Of a stretch of DNA of 64,000 bases, positions 46,146 to 55,884 are shown piece by piece. The notes beneath the pieces are model-generated. The model ran no database searches and had not been told where the DNA came from. It saw only the letters and a program-made list of their open reading frames with translations. How positions within the stretch are numbered: position 1 is the stretch's first letter; every line of letters starts with the position of its first letter. The stretch lies in the NCBI RefSeq assembly GCF_000428725.1, contig NZ_AUAM01000011.1:86630-150629 (forward strand), read 5' to 3'. The translations under genes were made by a program, and so were the position numbers. The DNA is from Psychromonas aquimarina ATCC BAA-1526 (GTDB lineage: Bacteria; Pseudomonadota; Gammaproteobacteria; Enterobacterales; Psychromonadaceae).

Positions 46146-47120
46146 TTAAAACCGGGTTTGTTGTAACCAGCTGATCAATAAAGAAGCCAGCTGCGGGGAC
46201 TGATCTTCCTGTAAGAAGTGCGAGGCGTTTTCTATGGTTTTATGCGGCTGCCCCTGTGCACCTTTAAAATTATTTTGAAATTTTTTGTCATAGCCCTGAT
46301 CAGCCAGAAAGGGATCTTTATCGCTGAACAGAGTCAGCACAGGTTTATGCCACTGTTTGAGTTTTGACCAGTCGGCATTAACAGCATCCAGTTCAGAGGC
46401 AACAATCTCCGGCATCTTTCTTGGTGCGGCATAATATTCAGCAGTAGGGAAAGGTGCATCATAAGCGAGCATTTCAGCTGAGCTTAACTCTCTGGTGGTC
46501 AGCGTTTGAATGATTTGACCTATCTGCAGCTGCCCGGCATGTCTGAAATAACCGGCCCAGTTACCGTAATTAATATTAGCGGCAAATTTTTCCAGACTTG
46601 GTTTACCGGCAAAAGCAGCCAGCAGCTTCAGTATTTTCGGCACCATAAATTTTTCCAGCCCGCTCATTTCCGCCAGCGCAGTATTAGAAACTACCAGACG
46701 ATCTAACCACTGCGGCTCCTGTGCCAGCACTCGTAAGCCGATCATGCCTCCCCAGTCCTGAAAAAAAGCAGCCGCATGTTTAATACCCAGCTGCTGTACA
46801 AAACTGCGCATCCACTTCACCTGATCTGCATAGGTATGACTGTCCGAGCTGACAGGTTTATCTGATTTGCCGAAGCCGATTAAATCCGGGGCAATAACAC
46901 GGTAACCGGCATTAACTAAAAGAGGGATCATATGCCGGTAAAGGTAGCTCCATGAAGGCTGACCGTGAAAAAGAAAAATAACTTTATTACTGTTTTTCCC
47001 TTCATCAAGATAATGCATACGCATACCGTCTACCTGCATATAGTTGGCTTCAAAGGGATAATCACTCAGGCCTTGAAAAGCCTGTTCGGGTGTCCTCAGG
47101 GTATTGCTTTTTAAATTCAT
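46146..47120 (-). CDS. Haloalkane dehalogenase-like alpha/beta hydrolase
   Basis: 324 residues. HGQPSWSYLYRHMIP (52-66) gives the oxyanion/halide region. Nucleophile is Asp122 in FFQDWGG; the next residue Trp123 is the halide-stabilising Trp of the family. Asp in LFSDKDPF is the catalytic acid and His301 in NASHFLQED completes the triad. It belongs to the HLD-I (DhlA/DhmA-like) group, which cleaves the C-halogen bond of haloalkanes with water. First of a two-gene operon with SDR, divergent from a LysR gene. Confidence 0.85.
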   Translation of the reverse strand: MNLKSNTLRTPEQAFQGLSDYPFEANYMQVDGMRMHYLDEGKNSNKVIFLFHGQPSWSYLYRHMIPLLVNAGYRVIAPDLIGFGKSDKPVSSDSHTYADQVKWMRSFVQQLGIKHAAAFFQDWGGMIGLRVLAQEPQWLDRLVVSNTALAEMSGLEKFMVPKILKLLAAFAGKPSLEKFAANINYGNWAGYFRHAGQLQIGQIIQTLTTRELSSAEMLAYDAPFPTAEYYAAPRKMPEIVASELDAVNADWSKLKQWHKPVLTLFSDKDPFLADQGYDKKFQNNFKGAQGQPHKTIENASHFLQEDQSPQLASLLISWLQQTRF

Positions 47121-47226
47121 TAGACTGCCTTATTTAATGACATTTGACTGCTTAAATACACTTTAGGACAATAGATGGTCAGAAAAAAGCATAGCTTTTA
47201 GTACATCACGGTCATATAATTTGACT

Positions 47227-48078
47227 ATGGTGAATTTAGAACATTTACAGGTTATTGAGACGATTTGTGCGGAAGGCAGCTTTCAAAAAGCCAGCGAAAA
47301 ACTGCATAAAGTACGTTCGGCTGTCTCCTATTCAGTAAAACAGGTAGAAGCCTATTATGATATTGAAATCTTTAACCGCAAAACCTACCGGCCTGAGCTC
47401 ACTGCGGAAGGAAAAATTCTGATTGTACAGATCCGCCGTCTCTTGAAACAGGCTGGTGAATTTGAGACCTTTGTTAATGAAATGAAAGGGGTAAATGAAA
47501 CGGAGCTAAGGCTGGGTGTGAATTCGACTTTTCCATTAGATAAAATTACCGGCTTATTAACCTCCTTAAAACAGGAATTTCCCAACACCACAATTCATCT
47601 TGAAATTGAAGTCGCTTCCGGTGAAAGAATGCTGCTGGATAAAAAAGTCGATATTGCTATTTATGGTGCGCCCAGCCGCAGCAAAGCGATTGATTATAAA
47701 CAGATTGACAGCATCAGTATTCCGCTGCTTATTTCTAAACAGCTGCCTTTAAAGAGTACTGAAAATGTGACTGAAAGCGATCTGGCGGCTTACCCGCAGG
47801 TCATTGTTAAGTCTTCAGACGGTCAGTCCCCGGATACAGACATTATTGATCAAACACTGAAATGGTATGTAACTGATCTGCACACTAAAAAAAACTTAAT
47901 CACTGCCGGGCTCGGCTGGGGCAGACTGCCGCTGCATTTCGTTGAGAAAGAGATACAAAATAAAGAATTAATCTGCCTGGATACGCTGGGGGATATTAAT
48001 TTACCCGTCTGCATCGCCAAGCTGAAAAACACAGTACTCGGGCCGGTCGCCCTTAAAATATGGAACCACTTCCTATAG
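47227..48078 (+). CDS. LysR-family regulator
   Basis: 283 residues: HTH at 1-60 (VIETICAEGSFQKASEKLHKVRSAVSYSVKQVE) and a sensor domain. Likely controls the divergent dehalogenase-SDR operon, 100 bases away; the LysR binding site T-N11-A cannot be pinned down by eye. The ATG at 47227 is chosen over the TTG at 47221. Confidence 0.8.
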   Translation: MVNLEHLQVIETICAEGSFQKASEKLHKVRSAVSYSVKQVEAYYDIEIFNRKTYRPELTAEGKILIVQIRRLLKQAGEFETFVNEMKGVNETELRLGVNSTFPLDKITGLLTSLKQEFPNTTIHLEIEVASGERMLLDKKVDIAIYGAPSRSKAIDYKQIDSISIPLLISKQLPLKSTENVTESDLAAYPQVIVKSSDGQSPDTDIIDQTLKWYVTDLHTKKNLITAGLGWGRLPLHFVEKEIQNKELICLDTLGDINLPVCIAKLKNTVLGPVALKIWNHFL

Positions 48079-48204
48079 GAAAATAGTTTATTCTTACTAT
48101 CCTGAAAATCTAAAACAAAAAAGCCTGCAGCAGCATCTGTCAGAGCAGATCCAGATCACTGCCAATAACTTCCCAGATACTACTGCTGACCTTTTCTTTT
48201 AAAT

Positions 48205-49416
48205 TTAAAAATACCAGTCTAAAGAAACCTGTAAATGATCATCATCTTTCAGGCTGTACAATTGATCTGTATATTCACTACTCTGCAGCATCCTGAAATC
48301 CAGATTTGCTTTAAAACTGTCACCGAAACGACGGCTTGCTTCAACTAAAATACTGAAGGCGTTATGATCTAAATCAGTGCTGAATCCCATTAATACCTCG
48401 CTGTCCTGCATGTCGTTAAATGCGATACGGCTGCCCAGAAACAGATCATTTTGAACATTCGCTCCAGCCGAAGCTCCCGCTTCTCCACGAGAATCCCAGC
48501 CGTATTCCATTAACAAGCCTAGATCTGTAAATGAATCAAAAACACCTACATAAGTATATTCAAAGCCTGCCTGTACAGCCCCGAAGTCTTCGGCTTTGGT
48601 GCTGCGGTATATTGACTCAAATTTCCATAACCAGTCATCTATGGTAGCCTGAACATCAATGCCAAGCTGATCCATCTGATTATAATACTGCCGCAATACC
48701 AGCGTTTGCCCGTTTTGAGCGGGTGTCAACAGCGGATCACGGTTAGTACCATGAAACCAGTAACTTCCGATATCAAAATCACCCAGAACATGCGACCAGC
48801 GGGCGGCAAAATCTATATGCTTATCTTCAGCAGATGATTCATAGCTTACATTGTTTTTATCAACCACCAGCGGACCACGTAAACGCCCTTCTTCACCAGG
48901 AAATGTTCTTTCACGAAATCCCGGCAGCAGGTATAAATCGATAATTCCCCAGTCCCTAACCAGGGACAGATTAAGCATCTGCTGACCAAGTTTATCTTCC
49001 CCGTCAAAACCTTCAACACCATCAGTTTGATTAATCACATCAACCAGATGCTGAAACTCGGTCACTCCCCAAAACTCCTTACGTATGCCGGCTCTGAATT
49101 CCCAGTCATCTCCGACATGTATATAAAACAACTCGCGAATATCACCATGAGTCCGCTGCTCATCTTGAGCATCGAAACGATAAAACGGCGTGAATACCAG
49201 ACTGTCGACGCCGTCATTCCAGTTCCAGGTAAATTCAGGCTCTACAGAGAAAGAGGTCTGCCAGTGTTCAAACTGCTCCTCGTACTGCCCGCCTGCAAAA
49301 AAATAACGCTCTTCTATACCTATTTTCCCCGAGTACTCGAACTCAGATGCAGATATATTAAAAGCCAGCAGCAGAGCGGCCGCTGCTGCCTTTTTTGTTA
49401 AAAAGTTCATTGACAT
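48205..49416 (-). CDS. Outer-membrane beta-barrel protein of lipid-export operon
   Basis: 403 residues, signal peptide about 1-24, alternating strand pattern and a C-terminal VSLDWYF with a terminal Phe, as in outer-membrane barrels. It resembles the DUF1302-like/surface barrel proteins that accompany MMPL pumps. Last of the operon after the LolA-like gene (6 bases). Probable outer-membrane port of the system; the cargo is unknown. Confidence 0.6.
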   Translation of the reverse strand: MSMNFLTKKAAAAALLLAFNISASEFEYSGKIGIEERYFFAGGQYEEQFEHWQTSFSVEPEFTWNWNDGVDSLVFTPFYRFDAQDEQRTHGDIRELFYIHVGDDWEFRAGIRKEFWGVTEFQHLVDVINQTDGVEGFDGEDKLGQQMLNLSLVRDWGIIDLYLLPGFRERTFPGEEGRLRGPLVVDKNNVSYESSAEDKHIDFAARWSHVLGDFDIGSYWFHGTNRDPLLTPAQNGQTLVLRQYYNQMDQLGIDVQATIDDWLWKFESIYRSTKAEDFGAVQAGFEYTYVGVFDSFTDLGLLMEYGWDSRGEAGASAGANVQNDLFLGSRIAFNDMQDSEVLMGFSTDLDHNAFSILVEASRRFGDSFKANLDFRMLQSSEYTDQLYSLKDDDHLQVSLDWYF

Positions 49417-49422
49417 AGCGGC

Positions 49423-50247
49423 TTACCGAGTCCTTTTCAATGCATTGCGGTTGAAGTCACCTTCGCTTAAGCCGTTGTTAAACGTGTAGTTATTCCATAT
49501 TAACTCGGTACTTTTACCATTTTGATGATTAATCATCTGCATGCTGCGGGCACGCCAGAATTTACCGCTATACTGCTGATAATCGACATAAGTTAAGGTT
49601 TTCAACAGTGAATTTTTACGATCGTAATAATCGATCTTGTGCACCAGGTATTCCTGCTGATCAATCCAGACGACACGACGAGTGTAACCAGAATTTTCAT
49701 CAACGGGGAACTGCTCCACCTTAAAGAAGTCTTTAGCTGCAATTTTCTCATTACCTAAATACTTATAGCTGTATTTTTCGACTTCAAAGGAGCTGAAGTC
49801 TTCAAATGAAAATTCAGAGCCCATAAACGGGCCCGATTTATTACGTGATGAGATACGCTTTACACGCTTTAAAGAAGGCAGATATAACCATTGATCATCT
49901 GCTTTTTCAGCATGTGAATAACTCAAAAATGCAGAGCCTTTCACATCCTTCGGTTTATTAAATACCGTAAGACTTTTATCACCGTCCCCCAGCTGCTCCA
50001 GTGATTTGATTTTAATTTCACGCACGCTCTCCTGCCCCTGCTCATTGCGTAAAATCATCAGCATATCTGCTTTACTGTCACCCCAGCCGCTGTCTCTGTT
50101 TTTAACCTCTACAGAAATATCCAGACCTTTCCGGCGCGCATTCTTTTCCTGATCGGTTTCCTGCTGGGAAACTGCAAAACTGCTCAGGCTCGCCGCAGCC
50201 AGCAGCGTCGTGATTAAAACTGTTTTCAAACGTCCTTGATATAACAT
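49423..50247 (-). CDS. LolA-like outer-membrane lipoprotein-sorting protein
   Basis: 274 residues, signal peptide about 1-24 (ends SFA). It is of the periplasmic lipid-carrier fold in MMPL-linked operons: DMLMILRNEQGQE near 57-70, FLSYSHAEKADDQWLYLPSLKRVKRISS, FMGSEFSFEDFS, and YVDYQQYSG. Expected to shuttle a hydrophobic lipid between membranes. The ATG at 50247 follows GGAGAAAATT; the TTG upstream is unlikely. Between the pump (17 bases) and barrel genes. Confidence 0.75.
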   Translation of the reverse strand: MLYQGRLKTVLITTLLAAASLSSFAVSQQETDQEKNARRKGLDISVEVKNRDSGWGDSKADMLMILRNEQGQESVREIKIKSLEQLGDGDKSLTVFNKPKDVKGSAFLSYSHAEKADDQWLYLPSLKRVKRISSRNKSGPFMGSEFSFEDFSSFEVEKYSYKYLGNEKIAAKDFFKVEQFPVDENSGYTRRVVWIDQQEYLVHKIDYYDRKNSLLKTLTYVDYQQYSGKFWRARSMQMINHQNGKSTELIWNNYTFNNGLSEGDFNRNALKRTR

Positions 50248-50264
50248 AATTTTCTCCAATATTT

Positions 50265-52610
50265 TTATAATGTCGGCTGACTAGGTGCGGGTAATTCAAC
50301 GGCATCGCTGCTATGCGCTGCTTTTCTATTTTTCATGTTGTCCAAAGCGATAAGCAGAGGCGGTAAAAACAAGAAATCAATAATCAGTGCGGCTAAAATG
50401 GTGATCGCGGTTAACATGCCCATATCACCGTTCAATTTAAAACTGGACTGTGCCAGCACTGTAAATCCAGCGACTAATACCAGGGTAGTTATCCATAGCG
50501 CTCCCCCCACATGAGCAAAGGCATAATGGACAGCGTCGGCCGCATCGCTGTTGTTATTTCTGCGGGCGTGCAGGTATTTACTTAAGAAATGCACGGTATC
50601 ATCTACAACGATACCCAGAGTCATACCTATCACCATAGACAGGCTCATGCCTATCTGACCGTTGATTAACGCCCAGATACCAAAGGCTACCGCCGCCGGC
50701 AGTAAGTTTGGTAACAGACTGATCAAACCGTAACGCCAGCTCTTTAAAGCAAAGCCTAAAATAATTGAAATAACGATCAGCGCGGCGACAGTGCCGACTA
50801 AACTACTGACTATGCTTTTCTGACCAATATGGGCAAACATAAAACTTGGACTGGCAGTATCCAGCTCATACTGAGGTGCATTACTTTTAAACCAGGCTTC
50901 CAGTCTCTCGCCAAGCTCAATCTGCTGGCTGCTGGTTAAATTTTTAAAGGTAGCAATCAGTTTGGTGGAAGATTTATCCACGTTCAGCTGCGTATTTAAA
51001 TCCAGTCCGTAGGGCAGGGACATTTCATACAATAATAAATACTGGGCGGCCATTTCCTGCGTTTCCGGCAGTTTGTACCAGGCAGGATCATCCCCATGCA
51101 TATTTTTATTCAGACGTTTAAGAACATCAGTAAGGGTATTAACATGATCTGTTTCCTTCTGCCCCCGCAGCCAGTCACTAAACTGATCAACAGTTTTCAA
51201 AAACTGCGGATCATTAATACCGCCGGCGCGGCCCGATTTAACCGACAACTCTAACAGTGTCAGACCGGACAAATTTTCCTGCATGTAATCGGTAGCGCTT
51301 CTGAAGGGAACACTACTGTCAAAGTATTTTACAAAGTCATCATTTATTTCATTCTTGGGAATAAAGACAGCCAGAACAATTACACAAACACTGATCACAG
51401 GTAACAGCAGGCGGCGTTTAGTAATCACCAGATCAGCCAGTCGAGCCATATTATTTTTCTTACCCTCTGCCTGAACTTTTACTCGTATCGGCAGCACAGA
51501 CAGTAACGCAGGGAAGATCGTTATTGAGAAAATAAATGCCAGCATGGCCCCCATAGCCACAATATTACCTAAGTCCCGATAAGGGGGAATCTCAGAGAAA
51601 TTCATACTTAAGAAGCCTATTGCCGTGGTAATACTAGTCAGAAACACAGGCTGCAGATTAATCTTTAAACTTTTTTGAATAGCGGAGGCTTTATCGGCCC
51701 CATGGCGCATTTCATAGAACATAGACGCTAAAATATGGATGCAGTCGGCGACTGCCAGGGTCAGGATAATCGTCGGTGCAGACGCAGATGCGCCGCTGAG
51801 AAAGAACCCCATCCAGCCGGCTAATCCCATGGCCCCGGCAATGCTCATAACAACAACCAGTACTGTCGCAAAAGTGCCTGAAATGGTTCTTAATAAAAAC
51901 CCTATGGTGATCACCACAATTAAAAACATTGCAGGTACCAATGTGGAGCCGTCCTCTAGAGAGGACTCAGCAAAAGCATTGTTCAACATCACCATGCCCG
52001 ATAGGTAAACCTGCGATCCGGGATTCTGAGCAATAAAGTCATCTTTAAGTTTACGCACATAACCGGCAACCTGCGGCACTTCAGCTGCAGGATCTAATCC
52101 CGGCAGTTTCACTGAGACATCAACAACTGAAACATGTCCGGATGCAGAGACAATCTTGTTAACCAGCTGCGGTTCATTTACCGCAGCCTGCTTAATCCGG
52201 CTGATATCTGAGGCACTTAAATTTTGTGCATCCATCACCAGATCTTCAACAATCAAGTCGTCTTCTTCGGCATAGGTATATTGAAAATTAGTTAATGAAT
52301 TAACCCGAGTTGAGTAGGGGATCTGCCAGCTCGCTTTAGTCAGTTTTTTCAGCCCGGCAAGATGCTCCCTGGTAAACACATCGCCCTCTTTTGGAACAAC
52401 AATAAAAGTGACATTGTCACTCTTACTGTAAATTTTCTGCATGGATTCATATGCAGTTAACTGCGGATTACTTTCATCAAAGAAAATACGGTAATCACTT
52501 TTAAAGACCAGCTTCTGTGCACCGGAAGCCGCTAATATGGTAAAGGCCAGAAATGCCAGTATCACCCATACAGGGTGCCTGGCGGCAAAGCCGAAAAATT
52601 TATCGATCAT
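50265..52610 (-). CDS. MMPL/RND-family transporter
   Basis: 781 residues, 12 predicted helices in two halves, each with a large periplasmic loop. MMPL/HpnN/SSD-like features: AVADCIHILASMFYEMRHG in the first bundle, and GMTLGIVVDDTVHFLSKYLHARR in the second, with acidic residues for proton coupling. Exports hydrophobic lipids or sterol-like molecules in related systems. First of the pump-LolA-barrel operon. GGAG precedes the ATG. Confidence 0.8.
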   Translation of the reverse strand: MIDKFFGFAARHPVWVILAFLAFTILAASGAQKLVFKSDYRIFFDESNPQLTAYESMQKIYSKSDNVTFIVVPKEGDVFTREHLAGLKKLTKASWQIPYSTRVNSLTNFQYTYAEEDDLIVEDLVMDAQNLSASDISRIKQAAVNEPQLVNKIVSASGHVSVVDVSVKLPGLDPAAEVPQVAGYVRKLKDDFIAQNPGSQVYLSGMVMLNNAFAESSLEDGSTLVPAMFLIVVITIGFLLRTISGTFATVLVVVMSIAGAMGLAGWMGFFLSGASASAPTIILTLAVADCIHILASMFYEMRHGADKASAIQKSLKINLQPVFLTSITTAIGFLSMNFSEIPPYRDLGNIVAMGAMLAFIFSITIFPALLSVLPIRVKVQAEGKKNNMARLADLVITKRRLLLPVISVCVIVLAVFIPKNEINDDFVKYFDSSVPFRSATDYMQENLSGLTLLELSVKSGRAGGINDPQFLKTVDQFSDWLRGQKETDHVNTLTDVLKRLNKNMHGDDPAWYKLPETQEMAAQYLLLYEMSLPYGLDLNTQLNVDKSSTKLIATFKNLTSSQQIELGERLEAWFKSNAPQYELDTASPSFMFAHIGQKSIVSSLVGTVAALIVISIILGFALKSWRYGLISLLPNLLPAAVAFGIWALINGQIGMSLSMVIGMTLGIVVDDTVHFLSKYLHARRNNNSDAADAVHYAFAHVGGALWITTLVLVAGFTVLAQSSFKLNGDMGMLTAITILAALIIDFLFLPPLLIALDNMKNRKAAHSSDAVELPAPSQPTL

Positions 52611-52696
52611 GATTTCTCCAATAATGATTTTTTTGTTTGATTAATAAGTACGGCTGAAAGCGGCTGCTTTGCCGTCTAAAATGGTTAGCAAAGCAG

Positions 52697-52978
52697 TTAA
52701 GATGGAACTGCAGAATCAGCGCTGTAGTAATTTACTAAGGGCACAGGCCGAGGGGCTGCTGTGTAGTGGATTAAACTGTTCAGGAAACAGAGTGCAGCTT
52801 TGGCTGCATGTATGAGGTCTGCTGCCGGCAGCTCAAGGGAACTGACTTCAAAGTCGGCCTGTAACAGTACGGAACCGACATCGGTAAGGTGATTTTTCTG
52901 CGCTGCTTCAGGCGCTGGTACGCCGATATTCGCAGTGGCATTGATGCTTAGGTTGTTAACCTTCTTTTCAATATTCAT
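52697..52978 (-). CDS. Small protein upstream of the MMPL pump
   Basis: About 93 residues. The ATG at 52978 is preceded by AAGGGA with correct spacing; an in-frame ATG six bases earlier is too close to that site. No family, signal peptide or membrane segment is recognised. It lies 87 bases before the pump gene on the same strand and may be the first gene of its operon. It could also be a chance ORF. Confidence 0.4.
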   Translation of the reverse strand: MNIEKKVNNLSINATANIGVPAPEAAQKNHLTDVGSVLLQADFEVSSLELPAADLIHAAKAALCFLNSLIHYTAAPRPVPLVNYYSADSAVPS

Positions 52979-53137
52979 TTCCATTTCCCTTGGCTTTCAG
53001 ATTTTCCTTTTATTTAATTTAACACCTTCAAATAAAACACAGAACTGCCTATAATTGCTGATTGCCATTCCGTTTTTGCACCATCAGAGAAGGCAGACAG
53101 CGTGAGTTTCAATTAGATGACAAGGATGGAGATATAG

Positions 53138-54031
53138 ATGAAGGTATTTGAATGGGATGACCTGCGCGTTTTTTTAGCTGTTTTGCGGGGTCGTTCCATA
53201 CGTTCGGCCTCCAGATTAATGGGTGTAAGTCATTCAACTGTATCGCGGCGGCTGCAGGCTATGGAGTCGCAGTTAGACTTGAAACTTTTTGTCCGCCTGC
53301 CGGAAGGATTTGTTTTAACCGAAATGGGAGAAGCTTTAGTAGAGCGGGCCGAGCGGGTTGAAAGTGAAATTCTCAGTATGGAGCGTGAGATTTTCGGCCG
53401 TGATGCATCTTTATCCGGCCTGATTCGTATTTCCATGGCGCCGCATGTAGCGCAGCATCTGGTGATGCCACATATTGCCGAATTCAGCGCACTATACCCG
53501 GATATAGAGCTCGAGATTGACGCTACCTATGAAGTCGCAGACCTAAGCCGGCGCAATGCTGATATCGCGATCCGATTTCAAAAAGAGCCGGATGACTACC
53601 TGACAGCTCATCGGCTGCCGGATTTTGCCAGTGCTGTTTATGCTGCGCCCGACTACATTGCCTCACACAGCTTTAACGGCCGGGAGCCCAGCGGACACTG
53701 GGTTGGATGGGCACCTAAAGAAACTGTCGCAGCCTGGAACCGCGATTCACCGTATGCTAACTGTAAGGTACAGCATTGTGTATTAGATCCCTATTCTCAT
53801 CTTCAAGCCGTAAAATCAGGGCTGGGAATTTCAAATCTTCTCTGCTTTATCGGCGATACTGAACCGGGACTGGTTCGTCTACCTGGTCAAACTAAGTTAA
53901 AATTCATGCCGGCCTGGATACTGACCCATCCGGATCTAGTTTCAACGGAACGTGTGCGCGTATGTGTGCGTTTTCTGCTTGAAGCAATATCCAAGCATGA
54001 GCAGCAGCTTCGCGGACAGATGGTGTCCTGA
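53138..54031 (+). CDS. LysR-family regulator
   Basis: 297 residues. HTH at the N-terminus (RGRSIRSASRLMGVSHSTVSRRLQAME), sensor domain with MPHIAEFSALYPDIELEID and NADIAIRFQKEP, and CVRFLLEAI at the end. AAGGATGGAG precedes the ATG. Divergent from the small protein and MMPL pump operon, which is its likely target. Confidence 0.82.
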   Translation: MKVFEWDDLRVFLAVLRGRSIRSASRLMGVSHSTVSRRLQAMESQLDLKLFVRLPEGFVLTEMGEALVERAERVESEILSMEREIFGRDASLSGLIRISMAPHVAQHLVMPHIAEFSALYPDIELEIDATYEVADLSRRNADIAIRFQKEPDDYLTAHRLPDFASAVYAAPDYIASHSFNGREPSGHWVGWAPKETVAAWNRDSPYANCKVQHCVLDPYSHLQAVKSGLGISNLLCFIGDTEPGLVRLPGQTKLKFMPAWILTHPDLVSTERVRVCVRFLLEAISKHEQQLRGQMVS

Positions 54032-54090
54032 ACAATAGCGCAGTAACAGTACGGCCTATTATGCTGGCGGAGAAGTTAGTCGCACTAAAA

Positions 54091-54118
54091 AAGCCCTGTC
54101 AACAGGGCTTCTTTGTAT
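54091..54118. terminator. Terminator hairpin, copy 3
   Basis: AAGCCCTG and CAGGGCTT with loop TCAA, then CTTTGTATAA. Between convergent genes; same stem as the pair at 43241 and 45461. Confidence 0.8.
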
Positions 54119-54136
54119 AATTTACACTAGCAGCAG

Positions 54137-54715
54137 TTAAAGCGGCCAGTGATCAAAATAGATATGATCCGCCTGCCAGTCGACCTTATCCGGATTATCT
54201 GTCAGGAGCATTTTAGCCACAGTAAAGGCAAACTCAAAGCTGACTCCTAAACCTTTACCGCTGATAAAGTTACCGTCAATAACCACTTTCTGATCCAGGA
54301 AGTTACCGTCACTGAACTTCTTATTAAGGCCCGCACCTGTGGTGTAGTTACGCCCTTCCAGTAAATTATGCGCGGCTAATACTTTCGCGCCTGATGAACA
54401 CAGTGCACAGATATATTTCTGCTGCTCAATATGTTTTTTAAGGAAATCAATCACCATTGTATTGGTTGAGAGATTATCAGTGCCTTTCGGACCGCCCGGC
54501 ATCATCACTGCATCATAGGTCTGATTATATTTATCTTTAAGGGTGTAATCGGCACTGATACGCGTTTCAAAATAGGTTTCCAGTGCAGTAGTCTGCATGC
54601 ACGACAGGACATCCACTTTAATATCTAAGCGGCGCATAATATCAATAAATACAACAGCTTCACCCTCTTCAAAGCCATCAGCCAGCAGCACTGCTACATG
54701 TTTTACCATTGTCAT
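54137..54715 (-). CDS. DJ-1/PfpI family protein
   Basis: 192 residues. The nucleophile elbow is ALCSSGAKVL with Cys106; the partner Glu is in GFEEGEA near the start. MMPGGPKGTDNL and VIDGNFISGKG are family blocks. DJ-1/YajL-type proteins act as deglycases, chaperones or oxidative-stress sensors. The ATG at 54715 has AGGAG upstream with proper spacing; an adjacent ATG at 54718 is an alternative. Ends toward a bidirectional terminator. Confidence 0.82.
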   Translation of the reverse strand: MTMVKHVAVLLADGFEEGEAVVFIDIMRRLDIKVDVLSCMQTTALETYFETRISADYTLKDKYNQTYDAVMMPGGPKGTDNLSTNTMVIDFLKKHIEQQKYICALCSSGAKVLAAHNLLEGRNYTTGAGLNKKFSDGNFLDQKVVIDGNFISGKGLGVSFEFAFTVAKMLLTDNPDKVDWQADHIYFDHWPL

Positions 54716-54771
54716 CATTTCTCCTAATCTTTAATCAGTTCAGCAGCTGCAGAAAAAGCAGCCGCCGTTGT

Positions 54772-55734
54772 TTATTCATCATTTTTAGTTCTCATAGAAT
54801 CTGTCAGGTGACTTGTATGCTCATTAGAAACAATCGCCCCTTTGTGCTGAATCACCTGTGCAGCTAAGCTGTTGCCCCAGTAACAGCATTCCGCCATATC
54901 CATACTGGCGCACCAGGCGGCCAGGTAGGCTGCATTAAATGAATCACCGGCAGCCGTTGTATCAACAACATTTTCAACACTGTCTCCGCAAACAAAACCG
55001 TGCTGGTTATTCTGCGACCACATAGCGCCGTCGGCACCGAGTTTCACCACCACCTGCTTAATACCTAAATCATGTAGACGCTGCGCAATGTCTCCCGCAT
55101 GTAAGTTCTTCCGGTCCAGCAGCAGTTCTTCATCATCAGCAGTCACTAAGGCAATATCGCTCAGCTGATAAAGTTTATCTAACCACTCGCGGGCCTCTGC
55201 CGCATCAGACCATAAACGCGGGCGGTAATTTGAATCCACCGCGATTTTTACACCCTGTGCTTTCAGCTCCGCTAATATCTTTAACAGCTGCGTTTTGCCG
55301 GCTTTGGGTAAAACAGCTAAGGAGATACCGGAAAGATAAATAAGGTCGGCATCCGCCAGGCTGGTCATTTTCGAAACGAAATCCGGGTGCTGACACATAT
55401 AACGGGCAGCTGAATCATTGCGCCAGTAGTGAAAACTGCGCTCGCCAAAATCATCAGTCTCAATGGCATACATACCGGGTAATTTATGAGGGTAGGTCAT
55501 CACCAGAGAAGTATTAATACCTTCATGCTGCCAGTGATAAATCATACCGCGGCTGTAATTATCCGTGCCTAAAGCCGTTATATAATAAGGGTTAAGAGAA
55601 GGCAGCAGGCGCGATAAATACACTGCTGTATTTAAGGTGTCACCGCCGTAATTCTGAGCCTGAGCTTCAAATACCCGGCCGCTCAGTTCAATCATGCATT
55701 CGCCGATAACGGCAATTTTTCTGTTTTTTCTCAT
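54772..55734 (-). CDS. kdgK: PfkB-family sugar kinase, probably 2-keto-3-deoxygluconate kinase
   Basis: About 320 residues of the ribokinase/PfkB fold: AVIGECMIELSG near the start (KdgK-typical), NYGGDTLNTAVYLSRL, and the C-terminal anion hole DTTAAGDSFNAAYL. KdgK phosphorylates 2-keto-3-deoxygluconate, the product of uronate degradation, before aldolase cleavage. With chondroitinase and sulfatase nearby, it would finish the uronate half of chondroitin. The ATG at 55734 matches family starts; a GTG at 55749 is also possible. Confidence 0.82.
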   Translation of the reverse strand: MRKNRKIAVIGECMIELSGRVFEAQAQNYGGDTLNTAVYLSRLLPSLNPYYITALGTDNYSRGMIYHWQHEGINTSLVMTYPHKLPGMYAIETDDFGERSFHYWRNDSAARYMCQHPDFVSKMTSLADADLIYLSGISLAVLPKAGKTQLLKILAELKAQGVKIAVDSNYRPRLWSDAAEAREWLDKLYQLSDIALVTADDEELLLDRKNLHAGDIAQRLHDLGIKQVVVKLGADGAMWSQNNQHGFVCGDSVENVVDTTAAGDSFNAAYLAAWCASMDMAECCYWGNSLAAQVIQHKGAIVSNEHTSHLTDSMRTKNDE

Positions 55735-55884
55735 TGCAGGGTTACTCACTGAGTATTATTAAGAGTATCTATAAAAACGAATAACGGAAGTATACAAAAC
55801 TACAAAGACCTTCACTAGCTTTCAGTTGCTTTTACCGCAAAAGAAAATGAAACAGATCGATCTGTATCACATAACCCTTTGTAA

